Positions 1-22,494 of a stretch of DNA of 22,500 bases are shown in pieces. The stretch spans positions 32,501 through 55,000 of the forward strand of contig LUCW03000123.1 of assembly GCA_001586965.3 (NCBI GenBank), given 5' to 3'. This stretch comes from Sphaeroforma sirkka. Taxonomy: Eukaryota; Opisthokonta; Ichthyosporea; Ichthyophonida. The first letter of the stretch is position 1, and each line of letters opens with the position of its first letter. The notes beneath the pieces were generated by a model, which ran no database searches, was not told the DNA's origin, and saw only the letters and a program-made list of their open reading frames with translations. The position numbers and the translations under genes were made by a program.

Positions 1-151
1 AATCGTTGCGCACCCTATAGTCTCTCTATCGTCTCTCTACGTGATTCCTGCATGACACAGACACTCCACATGCACACCTTAACCGCACCTACCTGAACAC
101 CTCACTCGCCCAGTTGCTTATATACTCGTATGTCTCTCCATGCAGCATATC

Positions 152-300
152 CATTGCTCATACATTCTCACACACATGCACACCGCTCCAGTCTCACACA
201 CTGTCTTTATCAACGCACAATCATTTCACGTAGTATATTCATTGCCTATACATTCACACACACATGTAGATCCCTACCACTCTCACACACTGTCTTCATT
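152..300. repeat. 88-bp duplication in the OSGEP upstream intron
   Basis: CATTGC..ATACATTC..CACACACATG..CTCACACACTGTCTT occurs twice, offset by 88 bases. Positions 1-151 are otherwise unremarkable intron; I saw no exon there. Confidence 0.7.
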
Positions 301-313
301 CACTGAACCACAG

Positions 314-415
314 GCCCTGGCATGAGTGGTCCGTTGATTTCGACGGCTGTGGTGGCACGGACGGTGTCACAGCTGTGGCTGAAGCCTCTCATCGGAGTCA
401 ACCACTGCGTAGGCC
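314..415 (+). CDS. OSGEP: OSGEP exon with HxxxH metal-binding motif
   Basis: Acceptor is ..AACCACAG and donor is GTATGT. The exon starts in the second base of a Gly codon (GPGMSGPL, then [10 protein letters not shown] and GVNHCVG). It ends with the first base of the His codon that completes HCVGH in the next exon. Confidence 0.95.
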
Positions 416-3400
416 GTATGTGCACTCACAGTCACACCGCCAATGGATTCACATGTTATATGCACATGTGACTGTCTATTGTATTCACGTGTTATATGCA
501 CATGTGACTGTCTGTTGTATTCACACGTTATATGCACATGTGACTGTATGTTGTATTCAAGTGTTATATGCACATGTGACTGTCTGTTGTATTCACATGT
601 TATATGCACATGTGACTGTCTGTTGTATTCACATGTTACATGCACATGTGACTGTCTGTATTCACGTTTTATATGCACATGTGACTGTCTGTTGTATTCA
701 TATGTTATATGCACATGTGACTGTCAATTGTATTCACGTGTTATATGCACATGATGGCTTTCTGTTGTATTCACATGATATATGCACATGTGACTGTCTG
801 TTGTATTCACATGTTATATGCATGTGTCTGTCTGTCTGTTTGTTTGATGCGCTTACTAGACCCACAGATCTCGTCTGTAGTGTCGTCTGTGATTCGTGTT
901 CTTTGATATGTTTGCATGACGGCTAGAGTTTCCAGTGTTTTGAATTATAGGTATCGGGAAGTCGCCATAAAGCTGATGCCAAAAAATAGAATCGATAATA
1001 ATAATAATAGCCCGAATTTCCACACTACAGATATCGAAATGGGCAGGAGGGTGACTGGGGCCAAGAACCCAGTAATCCTATACGTGAGTGGAGGCAATAC
1101 GCAGGTAGGCAAGCCACAAAGTTTGCGTCCTTTGCGAGCACACACACTTGAGACCACACGGGCGAGCGTGTGCATGAGGGTGTGCATGAGTGTGTGTATG
1201 CGTGTGTGCATGAGGGTGTGCATGAGTGTGCTGTTGTGCAGAATAAGTCTTTAATAGTTGTCGCGTGCACTCCATCGTCTCATCGTGCTCATTAGTCGTT
1301 GGCAAGACTGCGGAAGCTCACAAACCATGCATGTACTTGGCGGAGAAACACGAATGTCAGTATTCTAATTGTATTGTAGTATTCTAATTGTATTGTTTGA
1401 TAGACTTCGCATATGTCACCTGGCAAGACCAGCCCACACACACACACCGCTTATGCAAAGGGACTCCACATACACGGAGGAGGTATGCATCTGGCACTCC
1501 TATTTGTTCTGGTTCTTCATGTTTACTGTAACTAAAGTACCCAGGGCAAGAGGCATGGCTCTGCCACCGCATACGTTTGTATATCACACCTCTACCTGTA
1601 CATACCGATGCAGTACATATACGCACTTGTATTCCGCTGGGTGTATAGCCAGAAGTATTGGGATTGTACAATCCTACGTACCTATCATAAGTAGACATGG
1701 TGTCTGTTCCACTGTGTAATCGTATAATAACATGTTGTTGTTCCATTGTGTAATCGTATAATATTTGTTTTTATGGTCTGCAGGTGATTGCTTATTCACA
1801 GAAAAAGTACCGAATCTTCGGAGAGACAATTGACATTGCCATTGGGAACTGTCTAGATCGATTCGCACGGGTGCTGAATGTAAGTTTCCTATTTCGGTTT
1901 GGGTTGTTTTCTGGCACAAGGAAGGCATCAAATGAATACTTAGTTATGTCTAGTCCTGTTGACAAATATATAATTAGTTGCATAGTTCTGTTGACAAATA
2001 TAGAATGTTGACAAAAACATAATTAGTTGTATACTTCGGTTGACAAGAATATAATTAGTTGTATAGTTCTGAGGACAGATACATAATTAGTTGTATAGTC
2101 CTGTTGACAAATATAGAATTAGTTGTATAGTCCTGTTGACAGATATATAATCAGTTGTGTAGTTCTGTTGACAATCCGTACTATGACTCTTGAAATTGAA
2201 TTCCCGCAACTCTCATACTGCGTTCGTCATTATATCCGATGACTGTCTAATACACTATCAGTTTATCTGGCAATCACACCTGGTTTTAGTTTTTTAACGC
2301 TGCAGATAGGTGGTTTTTAAGGTCATATTCCGGACAGCTCACTGTGCTATTGTTTGGTGCGCCAAAGTTCTGCAGTCAATATTACCAACGGCACTTCAAT
2401 GCGTATATACGGCTTACGTTCTAGATGTTGTCTATAGGTATTCCGATACTCACGCCAGTGTTGTGCTCACTTCGTCAGCGAGTGCTTAATTGCCACGAGC
2501 TTAATTTAAAATGTAACCAATGCGTACTCAACGGCATTAAATTCGTTATCTGGACGTGTGTTGATTGGCTTTTCTATTGTGCATACACTTCCGCAGATCT
2601 CCAATGATCCGGCTCCGGGTTACAACATCGAGCAGATGGCCAAAAAGTAAGTGTATACGTTCTTCATTCCCCAGAGTTTACGTACCACTCTCAATGGAGA
2701 CACTATACGTACCTTATCAATAGCTAGACGTACCTTATCAACAGCCACACCTCTTGCATTGCATGAGCCAATGCACTCCAATCGCGGTGTTGGTAGTAAC
2801 ACAGTTGTCTCATGTTGTACATGCCTGTACAGACCCTGTGCATGCCTGTATACTTGCCTGTAGGGGTGCGTGTAGGTGCACAATGGTATGCCTTGCTTGC
2901 TGGTCTGAATGTCCTGTTTGTGGTGTTTACATGATTATATACACCCACATGGCTGCGTGTGGAGGGGAGAGGATGTGTGTTCATTATTCTGTGGATGTGT
3001 GTTTATTCTTCTGTGGATGTGTGTCTATTCTTCTGCGGATGTGTGTTTATTCTTCTGTGGATGTGTGTTCATTCTTCTGTAGATGTGTGTTTATTCTTAT
3101 GTGGATTGTGTTTATTCTTCTGTGGATGTGTGTTTATTCTTCTGTGGATGTGTGTTTATTCTTCTGTGGATGTGTGTTTATTCTTCTGTGGATGTGTGTT
3201 ACTCTTCTGTGAATTTTTGTTTATTCTTCTTGGATTTGCGTTTATTCTTCTGTGGATGTGTAGTGTTTATTTTTCTGTGGATATGTGTTTATTCTTCTGT
3301 GGATGTGTGTTTATTCTTCTGTGGATGTGTGTTTATTCTTATGTGGATGTGTGTTTATTCTTCTGTGGATGTGTGTTTATTCTTCTGTGGATGTGTGTTT

Positions 3401-6400
3401 ATTCTTCTGTGGATGTGCGTTTATTCTTCTGTGGATTCTTGTTTATTCTTCTGTGGATTTGTGTTTATTCTTCTGTGGATGTGTGTTTATTCTTCTGTGG
3501 ATGTGCGTTTATTCTTCTGTGGATGTGCGTTTATTCTTCTGTGGATGTGCGTTTATTCTTCTGTGGATTTGTGTTTATTCTTCTGTGGATGTGTGTTTAT
3601 TCTTCTGTGGATGTGCGTTTATTCTTCTGTGGATGTGCGTTTATTCTTCTGTGGTTTCTTGTTTATTCTTCTGTGGATGTGCGTTTATTCTTCTGTGGAT
3701 TCTTGTTTATTCTTCTGTGGATGTGTGTTTATTCTTGTGTGGATTTGTGTTTATTCTTGTGTGGATTTGTGTTTATTCTTGTGTGGATGTGTGTTTATTC
3801 TTCTGTGGATGTGTCTATTCTTCCGTGGATTTGTGTTTATTCTTCTGTGGATGTGTGTTTATTCTTCTGTGGATTTGTGTGTATTCTCCTCCGTCCGGCG
3901 AGACTACTCTCAATCCATTGCCCACTCTGCGTGCGCGCTCCTCTCGGTACATCACACAGAGGCACAAAGTTTATTGAGTTGCCGTACATTGTCAAAGGCA
4001 TGGATGTGTCCTTCTCGGGCATTCTTGCGTTTGTGGAGAAAGCTGCCAAATCTATGCTGGTTTCGGTATGTCTTACAGAAACGGTGTCTAGACCCACGCG
4101 ACACCACCTTCTCCGTGCCTGTACCGGTCCTTTTTTTTTGGGTGTGGGTGTTTGAGTCGCGAGTAGTATTGTTCTGCTCACACAGGGTCTTGTTTGGGCC
4201 ACATGTACCGTCTGCTGAGCTGTGCGCGTTTATTGGCGCGCACTTTTCTTTTCTTCTTTCGAGTGTGTGCATGACTCAGGCGATCACCCAATCGGACTTG
4301 ATTGCTCGTTGGTGACGGGAATATACGGGCTATTTGGTAGACAAACACGGGCCTTTTTCTGGGCTACATAGCTTCGTCCGATATATCTCAGGCCATATGT
4401 GCCCCTCCTTAGTCTCGCGCCTGTCTGTCGTTTGGGTCACACACGTCTTCTATCGGATTGCAGATGTTTTATTTATTTGTCTACCATAAGGTCAGATCAG
4501 ATCAGACCATTGCTGTCTCGTGCCCTAGTGTTTACTAGAACCTCGGTCACATCCGCCATCTATCTGATTGTGAGTCATGCTTATGTGGACCGCATTTGTC
4601 ATGCACTCACCCACCTCTGCATGCCGTTCATTGTTGCGTGTGCCGTTTGTTGGACAGACGTGTTTTCTCACGCCTCGACCCATTTGTAAGACATGGGCAG
4701 TGCTTAGTCCATGTCTCTAGCATTGCCATAGGAGTTGTGTGTACTGTATATCATGCATTGCCTTGTAGAAGTTGTGTCCTACTACAGTGTACAGGTAATT
4801 TCTTTCATGTCTATAGTGTACAGGTAGTTTCTTTCACGTCTATAGTTTACAGGTAGTTTCTTTCGTGTAAATAGTGTACTGGTAGTTTCTTTCATGTCTA
4901 TAGTGTACAGGTAGTTTCTTTCATGTCTATAGTGTACAGGTAGTATCTTACATGTCTATAGTGTACAGGTAGTTTCTCTCGTGTCTATAGTGTACAGGTA
5001 GTTTCTTTCGTGTCCATGGTGTACAGGTAGTTTCTTTCATGTCTGTAGTGTAAAGGTAGTTTCGATCATGTCTGTAGTGTACAGGTAGTTCCTTTCGTGT
5101 CTATAGTGTACAGGTAGTTGCTTTTGGGTCTTGTACTGGCTTCTCCGGTTTGCACGTGTTCCACCACACTGCCAGCATGACTGTTTCGCTTGAGAGCTGA
5201 TAAGCACTACAGTATTACATCCAGCTTGTGCATAGTAAGTACAGTCATATACAACTCCTCTGTAGAAGACTGTGCTTTAAATAGAACCCACCATAAACGA
5301 AACCAGTTATAAATAGACTCACTTGTACTGTATTGAACCATCCCCAGGGAGAGTGCACGCCCGAGGATCTGTGCTTCTCCTTACACTCTATAAAACACTA
5401 GGCTATAAATAGATCCCACCACGAATGGACTCCAGCTATAAATAGACTCACTTGTACTGTATTGAACCATCCCCGGGAGAGTGCACGCCCGAGGATCTGT
5501 GCTTCTCCTTACACTCTATAAAACACTAGGCTATAAATAGATCCCACCACGAATGGACTCAGCTATAAATAGACTCACTTGTACTGTACGGAACCATCCC
5601 CGGGGAGAGTGCACGCCCGAAGATCTGTGCTTCTCCTTACACTCTATAAAACACTAGGCTATAAATAGATCCCTCCACGAATGGACTCAGCTATAAATAG
5701 ACTTGCTTGTACTGTACTGAACCATCCCCAGGGAGAGTGCACGCCCGAGGATCTGTGCTTCTCCTTACACTATAAAACACTAGGCTATAAATAGATCCCA
5801 CCACGAATGGACTCAGCTATAAATAGACTCACTTGTACTGTATTGAACCATCCCCAGGGAGAGTGCACGCCCGAGGATCTGTGCTTCTCTTTACAGGAAA
5901 CCTTATTTGCAATGCTGGTGGAGATCACCGAACGGGCAATGGCACATGTGCAATCAACTGAAGTCTTGGTCGTCGGAGGTGTCGGATGTAAGTGGTTTCT
6001 GCATCTGTAACTATGTGCATGTTTCTTGTGTTACTATCTGTGGGTGGGAGTGTTGCATGTGAGCTGCTAGTGTGATGTACCACCCTTCAACACACCCACT
6101 GTCACATGCATCGTCCTCTCTCACTCTGGTGTGTATGTGTTGATGTATGTGTTGCTCTTGTGTTGCATGGGCTATTCTGTGGCATTTCTCTCTCATTTGT
6201 TGTGTGTGTGTTGATGTATGTGTTTCTCTTGTGTTGCATGGGCTATTCTGTGGCATTTCTCTCTCGCTCTCCTCTGAGACAGTGTGCGAGTATACGGAGT
6301 GATGGGATCTATGAACTCTTACGCATGACATCCCGCAACCAAAGTACCACACGAATTACAATCGCACACTATAGTCGTAATTGCCACTCCTTCAGGTATT

Positions 6401-6739
6401 ACTGTACGGTTGTATGTGATGATGAGTCATAAACCCTAAGGCTACACTCCTAAACCCTAGTATAACATATTCATTTTATACATGCTTACTGTATTGCACT
6501 CTCCCGTATATGTGGCTATCCCAGGCAACGTGCGGTTACAGGAGATGATGGGCATCATGGCGGGTGAAAGGGGCGGCATGTGCTTCTCTACAGACGACAG
6601 ATACTGCATTGACAACGGCGCGATGATTGCACAGGCAGGCATGCTACAGTACGAAAGCGGCTACAGGACTAGTATAGAGGACTCGTGGTGTACACAGAGG
6701 TACCGAACAGACGAGGTCGACATCCCCTGGGGACCGTAG
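314..6739 (+). CDS. OSGEP: tRNA N6-adenosine threonylcarbamoyltransferase (KEOPS subunit Kae1/OSGEP), 3' seven exons, 5' partial
   Basis: The product transfers the threonylcarbamoyl group from TC-AMP to A37 of ANN-decoding tRNAs, as catalytic subunit of KEOPS in cytosol and nucleus (family knowledge). Exons: 314-415, 1031-1104, 1784-1879, 2597-2646, 3960-4065, 5858-5987, 6525-6739. Every junction is GT-AG and phases agree, giving 256 residues plus TAG. The metal site HCVGH has its second His codon split by the first intron (C|AT). [24 protein letters not shown] and KGMDVSFSG follow, then the late Asp ligand in [10 protein letters not shown] (Asp codon 6611-6613). The C-terminus TQRYRTDEV is typical of cytosolic Kae1 rather than mitochondrial OSGEPL1/Qri7. 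About 80 N-terminal residues (the ATPase-fold start) lie upstream of the window. Nothing looks broken. Introns are long and full of tandem repeats. Confidence 0.97.
448..832. repeat. 36-bp minisatellite, about 10-11 copies (OSGEP intron)
   Basis: The unit core is TTATATGCACATGTGACTGT followed by a TTGTATTCAC segment. It begins 32 bases after the GTATGTGCACTCACAGTC donor region, which it partly resembles. Open frames across it are repeat translations, not genes. Confidence 0.9.
1031..1104 (+). CDS. OSGEP: OSGEP exon with VSGGNTQ loop
   Basis: Acceptor is CACTACAG and donor is GTAGGC. It reads [25 protein letters not shown], the conserved nucleotide-binding loop of the Kae1/TsaD family. It ends in phase 0. 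Confidence 0.95.
1160..1232. repeat. TG-rich minisatellite (GTGTGCATGAG-type)
   Basis: Imperfect GTGTGCATGAGGGTGTGC units in the second OSGEP intron. The rest of that intron (1233-1783) holds a 2-copy repeat of TGTGTAATCGTATAAT near 1710-1763 and nothing else I can name. Confidence 0.7.
1784..1879 (+). CDS. OSGEP: OSGEP exon with [17 protein letters not shown]
   Basis: Acceptor is GTCTGCAG and donor is GTAAGT. It has 32 codons in phase 0, from [12 protein letters not shown] through the strongly conserved [17 protein letters not shown] to VLN. Confidence 0.95.
1955..2172. repeat. About 33-bp minisatellite, 6-7 copies (OSGEP intron)
   Basis: The unit core is GTTGACAAATATATAATTAG with a TTGTATAGTTCT tail. 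From 2173 to 2596 the intron has no feature I recognise. Confidence 0.85.
2597..2646 (+). CDS. OSGEP: OSGEP short exon ([10 protein letters not shown])
   Basis: Acceptor is TTCCGCAG and donor is GTAAGT. The 50 bases read [16 protein letters not shown] and leave two bases (AA), which the next exon completes to Lys. Reading through the donor meets TAA at once. Confidence 0.95.
2974..3890. repeat. 22-bp minisatellite, about 40 copies (OSGEP intron)
   Basis: The unit is TTTATTCTTCTGTGGATG plus TGTG. It has no stop in any + frame, and because 22 is not a multiple of 3 each frame cycles through all three readings ([23 protein letters not shown]), making long false ORFs. The remaining intron to 3959 is unremarkable. 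Confidence 0.95.
3960..4065 (+). CDS. OSGEP: OSGEP exon with KGMDVSFSG
   Basis: Acceptor is CATCACACAG and donor is GTATGT. It reads [12 protein letters not shown] then [19 protein letters not shown] and [14 protein letters not shown] is a family signature of the second lobe. Confidence 0.95.
4066..4782. other. Unique intron sequence (OSGEP)
   Basis: This is the first part of the intron between exons 3960-4065 and 5858-5987. It has a short ATCAGATCAGATCAG stretch and a poly-T run near 4131. No exon, RNA gene or mobile element is apparent. Confidence 0.6.
4783..5120. repeat. 29-bp minisatellite, about 11 copies (OSGEP intron)
   Basis: The unit core is TATAGTGTACAGGTAGTTTC followed by a TTTC.TGTC tail. 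Each unit holds ACAG|GTAG, an AG/GT proto-splice-like joint. The bases from 5121 to 5269 are unique. Confidence 0.9.
5270..5857 (+). repeat. 128-bp tandem repeat carrying acceptor and exon 5' end (OSGEP)
   Basis: Four upstream copies of the acceptor joint start exon-like sequence at 5348, 5476, 5604 and 5732; the true exon starts at 5858. Each copy has about 38 exon bases, then CTCTATAAAACACTAG-type sequence with stops, and TATAAATAG elements. The acceptor AG is intact in copies 1 and 4 but lost in copies 2 and 3 (CCCCGGG). Confidence 0.95.
5858..5987 (+). CDS. OSGEP: OSGEP exon [18 protein letters not shown]; 5' end repeated upstream
   Basis: Acceptor is CATCCCCAG and donor is GTAAGT. It has 43 codons plus one base. 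Its first 38 bases are repeated four times in the preceding intron at a spacing near 128 bases. TCTCTTTACAG inside the exon (ending 5896) looks like a second acceptor; using it would drop exactly 13 codons in frame. Confidence 0.95.
6130..6271. repeat. 71-bp duplication in last OSGEP intron
   Basis: TTGATGTATGTGTT.CTCTTG and GGGCTATTCTGTGGCATTTC recur with a 71-base offset. Downstream to 6524 are two TAAACCCTA motifs (near 6430 and 6452) and unique sequence. Confidence 0.85.
6525..6739 (+). CDS. OSGEP: OSGEP last exon with Asp metal ligand and stop
   Basis: Acceptor is GGCTATCCCAG. It reads [10 protein letters not shown]..., then [16 protein letters not shown] with the metal-binding Asp, then [15 protein letters not shown] and TAG at 6737-6739. 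The C-terminal basic/acidic strand is typical of the family. Confidence 0.96.
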
Positions 6740-6749
6740 GCGTAGGAGC

Positions 6750-6755
6750 AATAAA
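6750..6755 (+). terminator. Possible OSGEP polyadenylation signal AATAAA
   Basis: A canonical AATAAA lies 10 bases after the OSGEP stop codon. The 3' UTR would be very short if it is used. The 51-bp array that follows offers no clearer signal. This is a motif match only. Confidence 0.4.
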
Positions 6756-6757
6756 AG

Positions 6758-7500
6758 TAATGAATAGGCATTTGCAAACGGACTGGAAAGTGGGATTTAA
6801 AATCAAATTAATGGATAAGCATTAAGGAATGGACTGGAAAGTGAGGTTAAGAATTAAATTATTGGATAGGCATTTGGAAACGGACTGGAAAGTGGGATTT
6901 AGAATCAAATTAATGGATAAGCATTAAGGAATGGACTGGAAAGTGAGGTTAAGAATTAAATTATTGGATAGGCATTTGGAAACGGACTGGAAAGTGGGAT
7001 TTAGAATTAAATTAGTGAATAGGCATTAAAGAACGGACTGGAAAGTGGGATTTAGAATTAAATTAGTGAATAGGCATTAAGGGACGGACTGGAAAGTGGG
7101 GTTTAGAATCAAATTAGTGAATATGCATTTGGAAACGGACTGGAAAGTGGGGTTTAGAATCAAATTAGTGAATATGCATTTGGAAACGGACTGGAAAAGG
7201 GGTTTAGAATCAAATTAGTGAATAGGCATTTGGAAACGGACTGGAAAGTGGGATTTAGAATTAAATTATTGGATAGGCATTAAAGAACGGACTGGAAAGT
7301 GGGGTTTAGAAAGTTATTGGAAAGGCATAAAGGAACGGACTGGAAAGTGGGGTTTAGAATCAAATTAGTGAATAGGCATTTGGAAACGGACTGGAAAGTG
7401 GGGTTTAGAATTAAATTATTGCATAGACATTAAGGAACAGACAGGAAAGCGGGGGTTGAAATAAAACCAATGAATAGGCATTTGGAAAAGGACTGGAAAA
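6758..7500. repeat. 51-bp minisatellite after OSGEP, about 14 copies
   Basis: Units contain GGACTGGAAAGTGGG, TTTAGAATTAAATTA and ATAGGCATT. The array begins within 20 bases of the OSGEP stop and probably forms or follows its 3' UTR. Two unit subtypes alternate at the start. Confidence 0.9.
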
Positions 7501-7682
7501 TGGGAATCTAAATTCACGTTTCCGGTTTAGGGGGAGTAGGAAAGGGTCTTAAACTTGAATAATGGGTATATAAACGGGATAAGTTGAAAATCTACCCCTT
7601 TTTCAGGATACCACTATTCTTTACTACAATATCAAGAAGGGGTTTCTAATGTCTGGTTCCAAACAAACGTATTGGGTCCACA

Positions 7683-8275
7683 GAGCCATCGGTAGCGTAG
7701 GTGGTTCTGAAGCGTCTTTGTTGTTTCTTCTGTGAAGCATTCGTAGTGTTAGAGCCATTGATAGAGTAGGTGGTTCCAAAGCGTCTTTGTTGTTTCTTCT
7801 GTGAAGTATTCGAAATGTATAGAGCCATTGGTAGCGTAGGTGGTTCTGAAGCGTCTTTGTTGTTTCTTCTGTGAAGTATTTGTAGTGTATAGAGCCATTG
7901 GTAGCGTAGGTGGTTCTGAAGCGTCTTTGTTGTTTCTTCTGTATTTGTAGTGTATAGAGTGGTTCAGAAGTGTCGTTGTTGTTTCTTCTGTATTTGTAGT
8001 GTATAGAGCCATTGGTAGCGTAGGTGGTTCTAGAGCGTCTTTGTTGTTTCTTCTGTGAAGTATTTGTAGTGTATAGAGCCATTGGTAGCGCAGGTGGTTC
8101 TGAAGCGTCTTTGTTGTTTCTTCTGTGAAGCATTCATAGTGTATAGAGCCATTGGTAGCGTAGGTGGTTCTGAAGCGTCTTTGTTGTTTCTTCTGTATTC
8201 GTAGTGTATAGAGCCATTGGTAGCGTAGGTGGTACTGAAGCGTCCTTGTTGTTACTTCTGTGAAGCATTCGTAGT
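7683..8275. repeat. 70-bp minisatellite, about 9 copies, some shortened
   Basis: The unit runs AGAGCCATTGGTAGCGTAGG, TGGTTCTGAAGCGTCTTTGT, TGTTTCTTCTGTGAAG, then a TTGTAGTGTAT tail. One copy lacks the start and several lack GTGAAGT. The first unit begins inside the open stretch 7607-7691, so its CATCG|GTAGCG joint is repeated. Confidence 0.92.
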
Positions 8276-8455
8276 CTATGTCTATCGCCATGTACTGCAT
8301 TGCAGCGCAATATAAACAATACCGAGATCACCAACTATCACATCCTCAATGCCTTGTATCCTCGCAACAACGAATGCGAGAGATGTTTCAACGAACCACC
8401 TATCTCAGGCGTAATCATGTGCTGCTGAGACTGGACGTCTATACCTGTATATGGC

Positions 8456-8513
8456 TTAACAGGAGGTCTGTACTGGCGTAAGACTTAACAGGAGGTCTAT
8501 ATTTGTGTATGAC
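8456..8513. repeat. 29-bp duplication
   Basis: CTTAACAGGAGGTCT followed by about 14 bases occurs twice in tandem. Confidence 0.7.
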
Positions 8514-8689
8514 TTAAGGAGCCGCACACCAATCCTTAGATATACTCAATCGTTGTCGTTGGCAAATTCGAACGAAGGTCTAGTTCTTATGAGGGCGAGT
8601 GAAGCTAAAACACATCTACACCACATCGCCAAGGTACAACTGTGCCTCTGTGCGATCCCGATGTTGAGCAAGCGTGTGTATTTGTATAC

Positions 8690-8985
8690 AGGTATGTATC
8701 TTTATTTATGCCATATATGCAAGTATACATGTATGTGTCTTTATTTATGCCATATATGCATGTATACATGTATATATCCTTATTTATGTCATACATGCAA
8801 GTATACATGTATGTATCTTTATTTATGCCACATATGCATGTATACATGTATGTGTCTTTATTTATGCCATATATGCATGTATACATGTATGTATTTTTAT
8901 TTATGCCATATATGCATGTATACATGGATCTTTATTTATGCCATATATGCTTGTATGCATGTTTGTATCTTTATTTGTGCACTAC
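8690..8985. repeat. 39-bp minisatellite with repeated AATAAA on the - strand
   Basis: The unit holds CTTTATTTATGCCATATATG and CATGTATACATGTAT. It lies 88-370 bases past the SEC23 stop, in its likely 3' UTR or 3' flank. Confidence 0.92.
8701..8975 (-). terminator. Cluster of SEC23 polyadenylation signals
   Basis: On the - strand AATAAA occurs seven times in eight repeat units (8701-8706, 8740-8745, 8818-8823, 8857-8862, 8896-8901, 8931-8936, 8970-8975). One unit has AATAAG. The nearest is about 90 bases after the stop. Use of any one is inferred. Confidence 0.45.
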
Positions 8986-9062
8986 CCACGCATGTACCAC
9001 TACCTACCAATCCATACAAGCCGCACCCACACAGCTATAAGGCAACTAACTACGCGGCCCTG

Positions 9063-21535
<12,473 letters not shown>

Positions 21536-21646
21536 CTGTGTGTGCAAACCACGCTTTGAGTCCATATACCACACACCCACATGTATAATGATGAGCGTAT
21601 CAATGTGCATGTGTGTTTATATATACATCTGCGTGTGTAAGACGAT

Positions 21647-21890
21647 ATGTTGTGTTTAGGGCGGGAGTTTGATTATTCAAAGACTTCTATCCCTGATGTT
21701 CACCTTCAACGAGCCGGGACATATAATTTACTGGACGTGATGCGCAGACTCAGCCCTCAATTGACAAAAGGGGTTCGCGAAGATAAATACTGAGATACAA
21801 TATGATGCCCGTTTAAAAGTAAAGCCTAAAAACGGCCATTTGGATTCATGCTTTGACGACGATTATGTGCAGATGTTGACAAGAGACTAA
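21647..21890 (+). pseudogene. Non-repetitive, coding-looking relic with one frame change
   Basis: From ATG 21647 one frame reads through PDVHLQRAGTYNLLDVMRRL and LTKGVREDKY to TGA at 21791-21793. From there the adjacent frame continues EIQYDARLKVKPKNGHLDSC and [12 protein letters not shown] to TAA at 21888-21890. Joined, the two make about 80 residues of ordinary amino-acid composition in otherwise repeat-rich DNA. It is antisense to the SEC23 intron. I recognise no family; a decayed transposon ORF or gene fragment is possible, and so is chance. Confidence 0.3.
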
Positions 21891-21964
21891 CCAATATTAT
21901 CCACAGCTAGGTGAATACCTACTCTACACTTCATATAATATGGTGTGCTCAAACATATGTACAC

Positions 21965-22215
<251 letters not shown>

Positions 22216-22465
22216 ATATGTATATGTTGTTCTTGATGAGTGTACATGTCAGGTGTAGGCAACTACCATATATTTTATCGTACGTGATGCTTTGTATGAT
22301 AGTAATTTCTGCTACATTACGTCTCCACCCTTGTGGTGGAATATGCAATCTATGTTTTCAGGAGATATTGTAAAATTTAAAATGAAATCGCTATGTAATT
22401 GCGCATAGTGGCGGAACAGAGGATTTGCAGTAGATTCTGGCCTTATAGATTGTATCTAAGATAGC

Positions 22466-22494
22466 TACCGGATTGATCCTGCCAGTAGTCATAT
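22466..22494 (+). other. Fragment matching the 5' end of 18S rRNA
   Basis: The 29 bases contain GATCCTGCCAGTAGTCATAT, part of the universal start of eukaryotic 18S rRNA. Two mismatches lie in the preceding TACCTGGTT. The similarity stops at 22494, where AATTTT replaces the expected GCTTG, and the window ends six bases later. It is either a short dispersed rRNA fragment or a diverged gene start; the abrupt loss favours a fragment. Confidence 0.5.

Noticed and set aside
375..926. 183-codon + strand ORF
   Set aside because: It reads the 36-bp minisatellite in a periodic way. The true OSGEP exon here ends at 415 and uses another frame.
1955..2172. TTGACA..TATAAT-like bacterial promoter motifs
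   Set aside because: They recur in every unit of an intronic minisatellite in a eukaryotic gene, so they have no promoter meaning.
2959..4315. Two + strand ORFs of about 400 codons
   Set aside because: They are translations of the 22-bp intronic array that run into the OSGEP exon region in wrong frames; only 3960-4065 is coding, in its own phase.
4399..4689. 96-codon + strand ORF in an OSGEP intron
   Set aside because: No recognisable family or splice framing, and OSGEP joins directly from exon 3960-4065 to exon 5858-5987 in phase.
7624..8300. Long - strand ORFs (about 170-183 codons) with ETTKTLQNHLRYQWLYTL-like repeats
   Set aside because: They are periodic translations of the 70-bp minisatellite with no domain and no start context.
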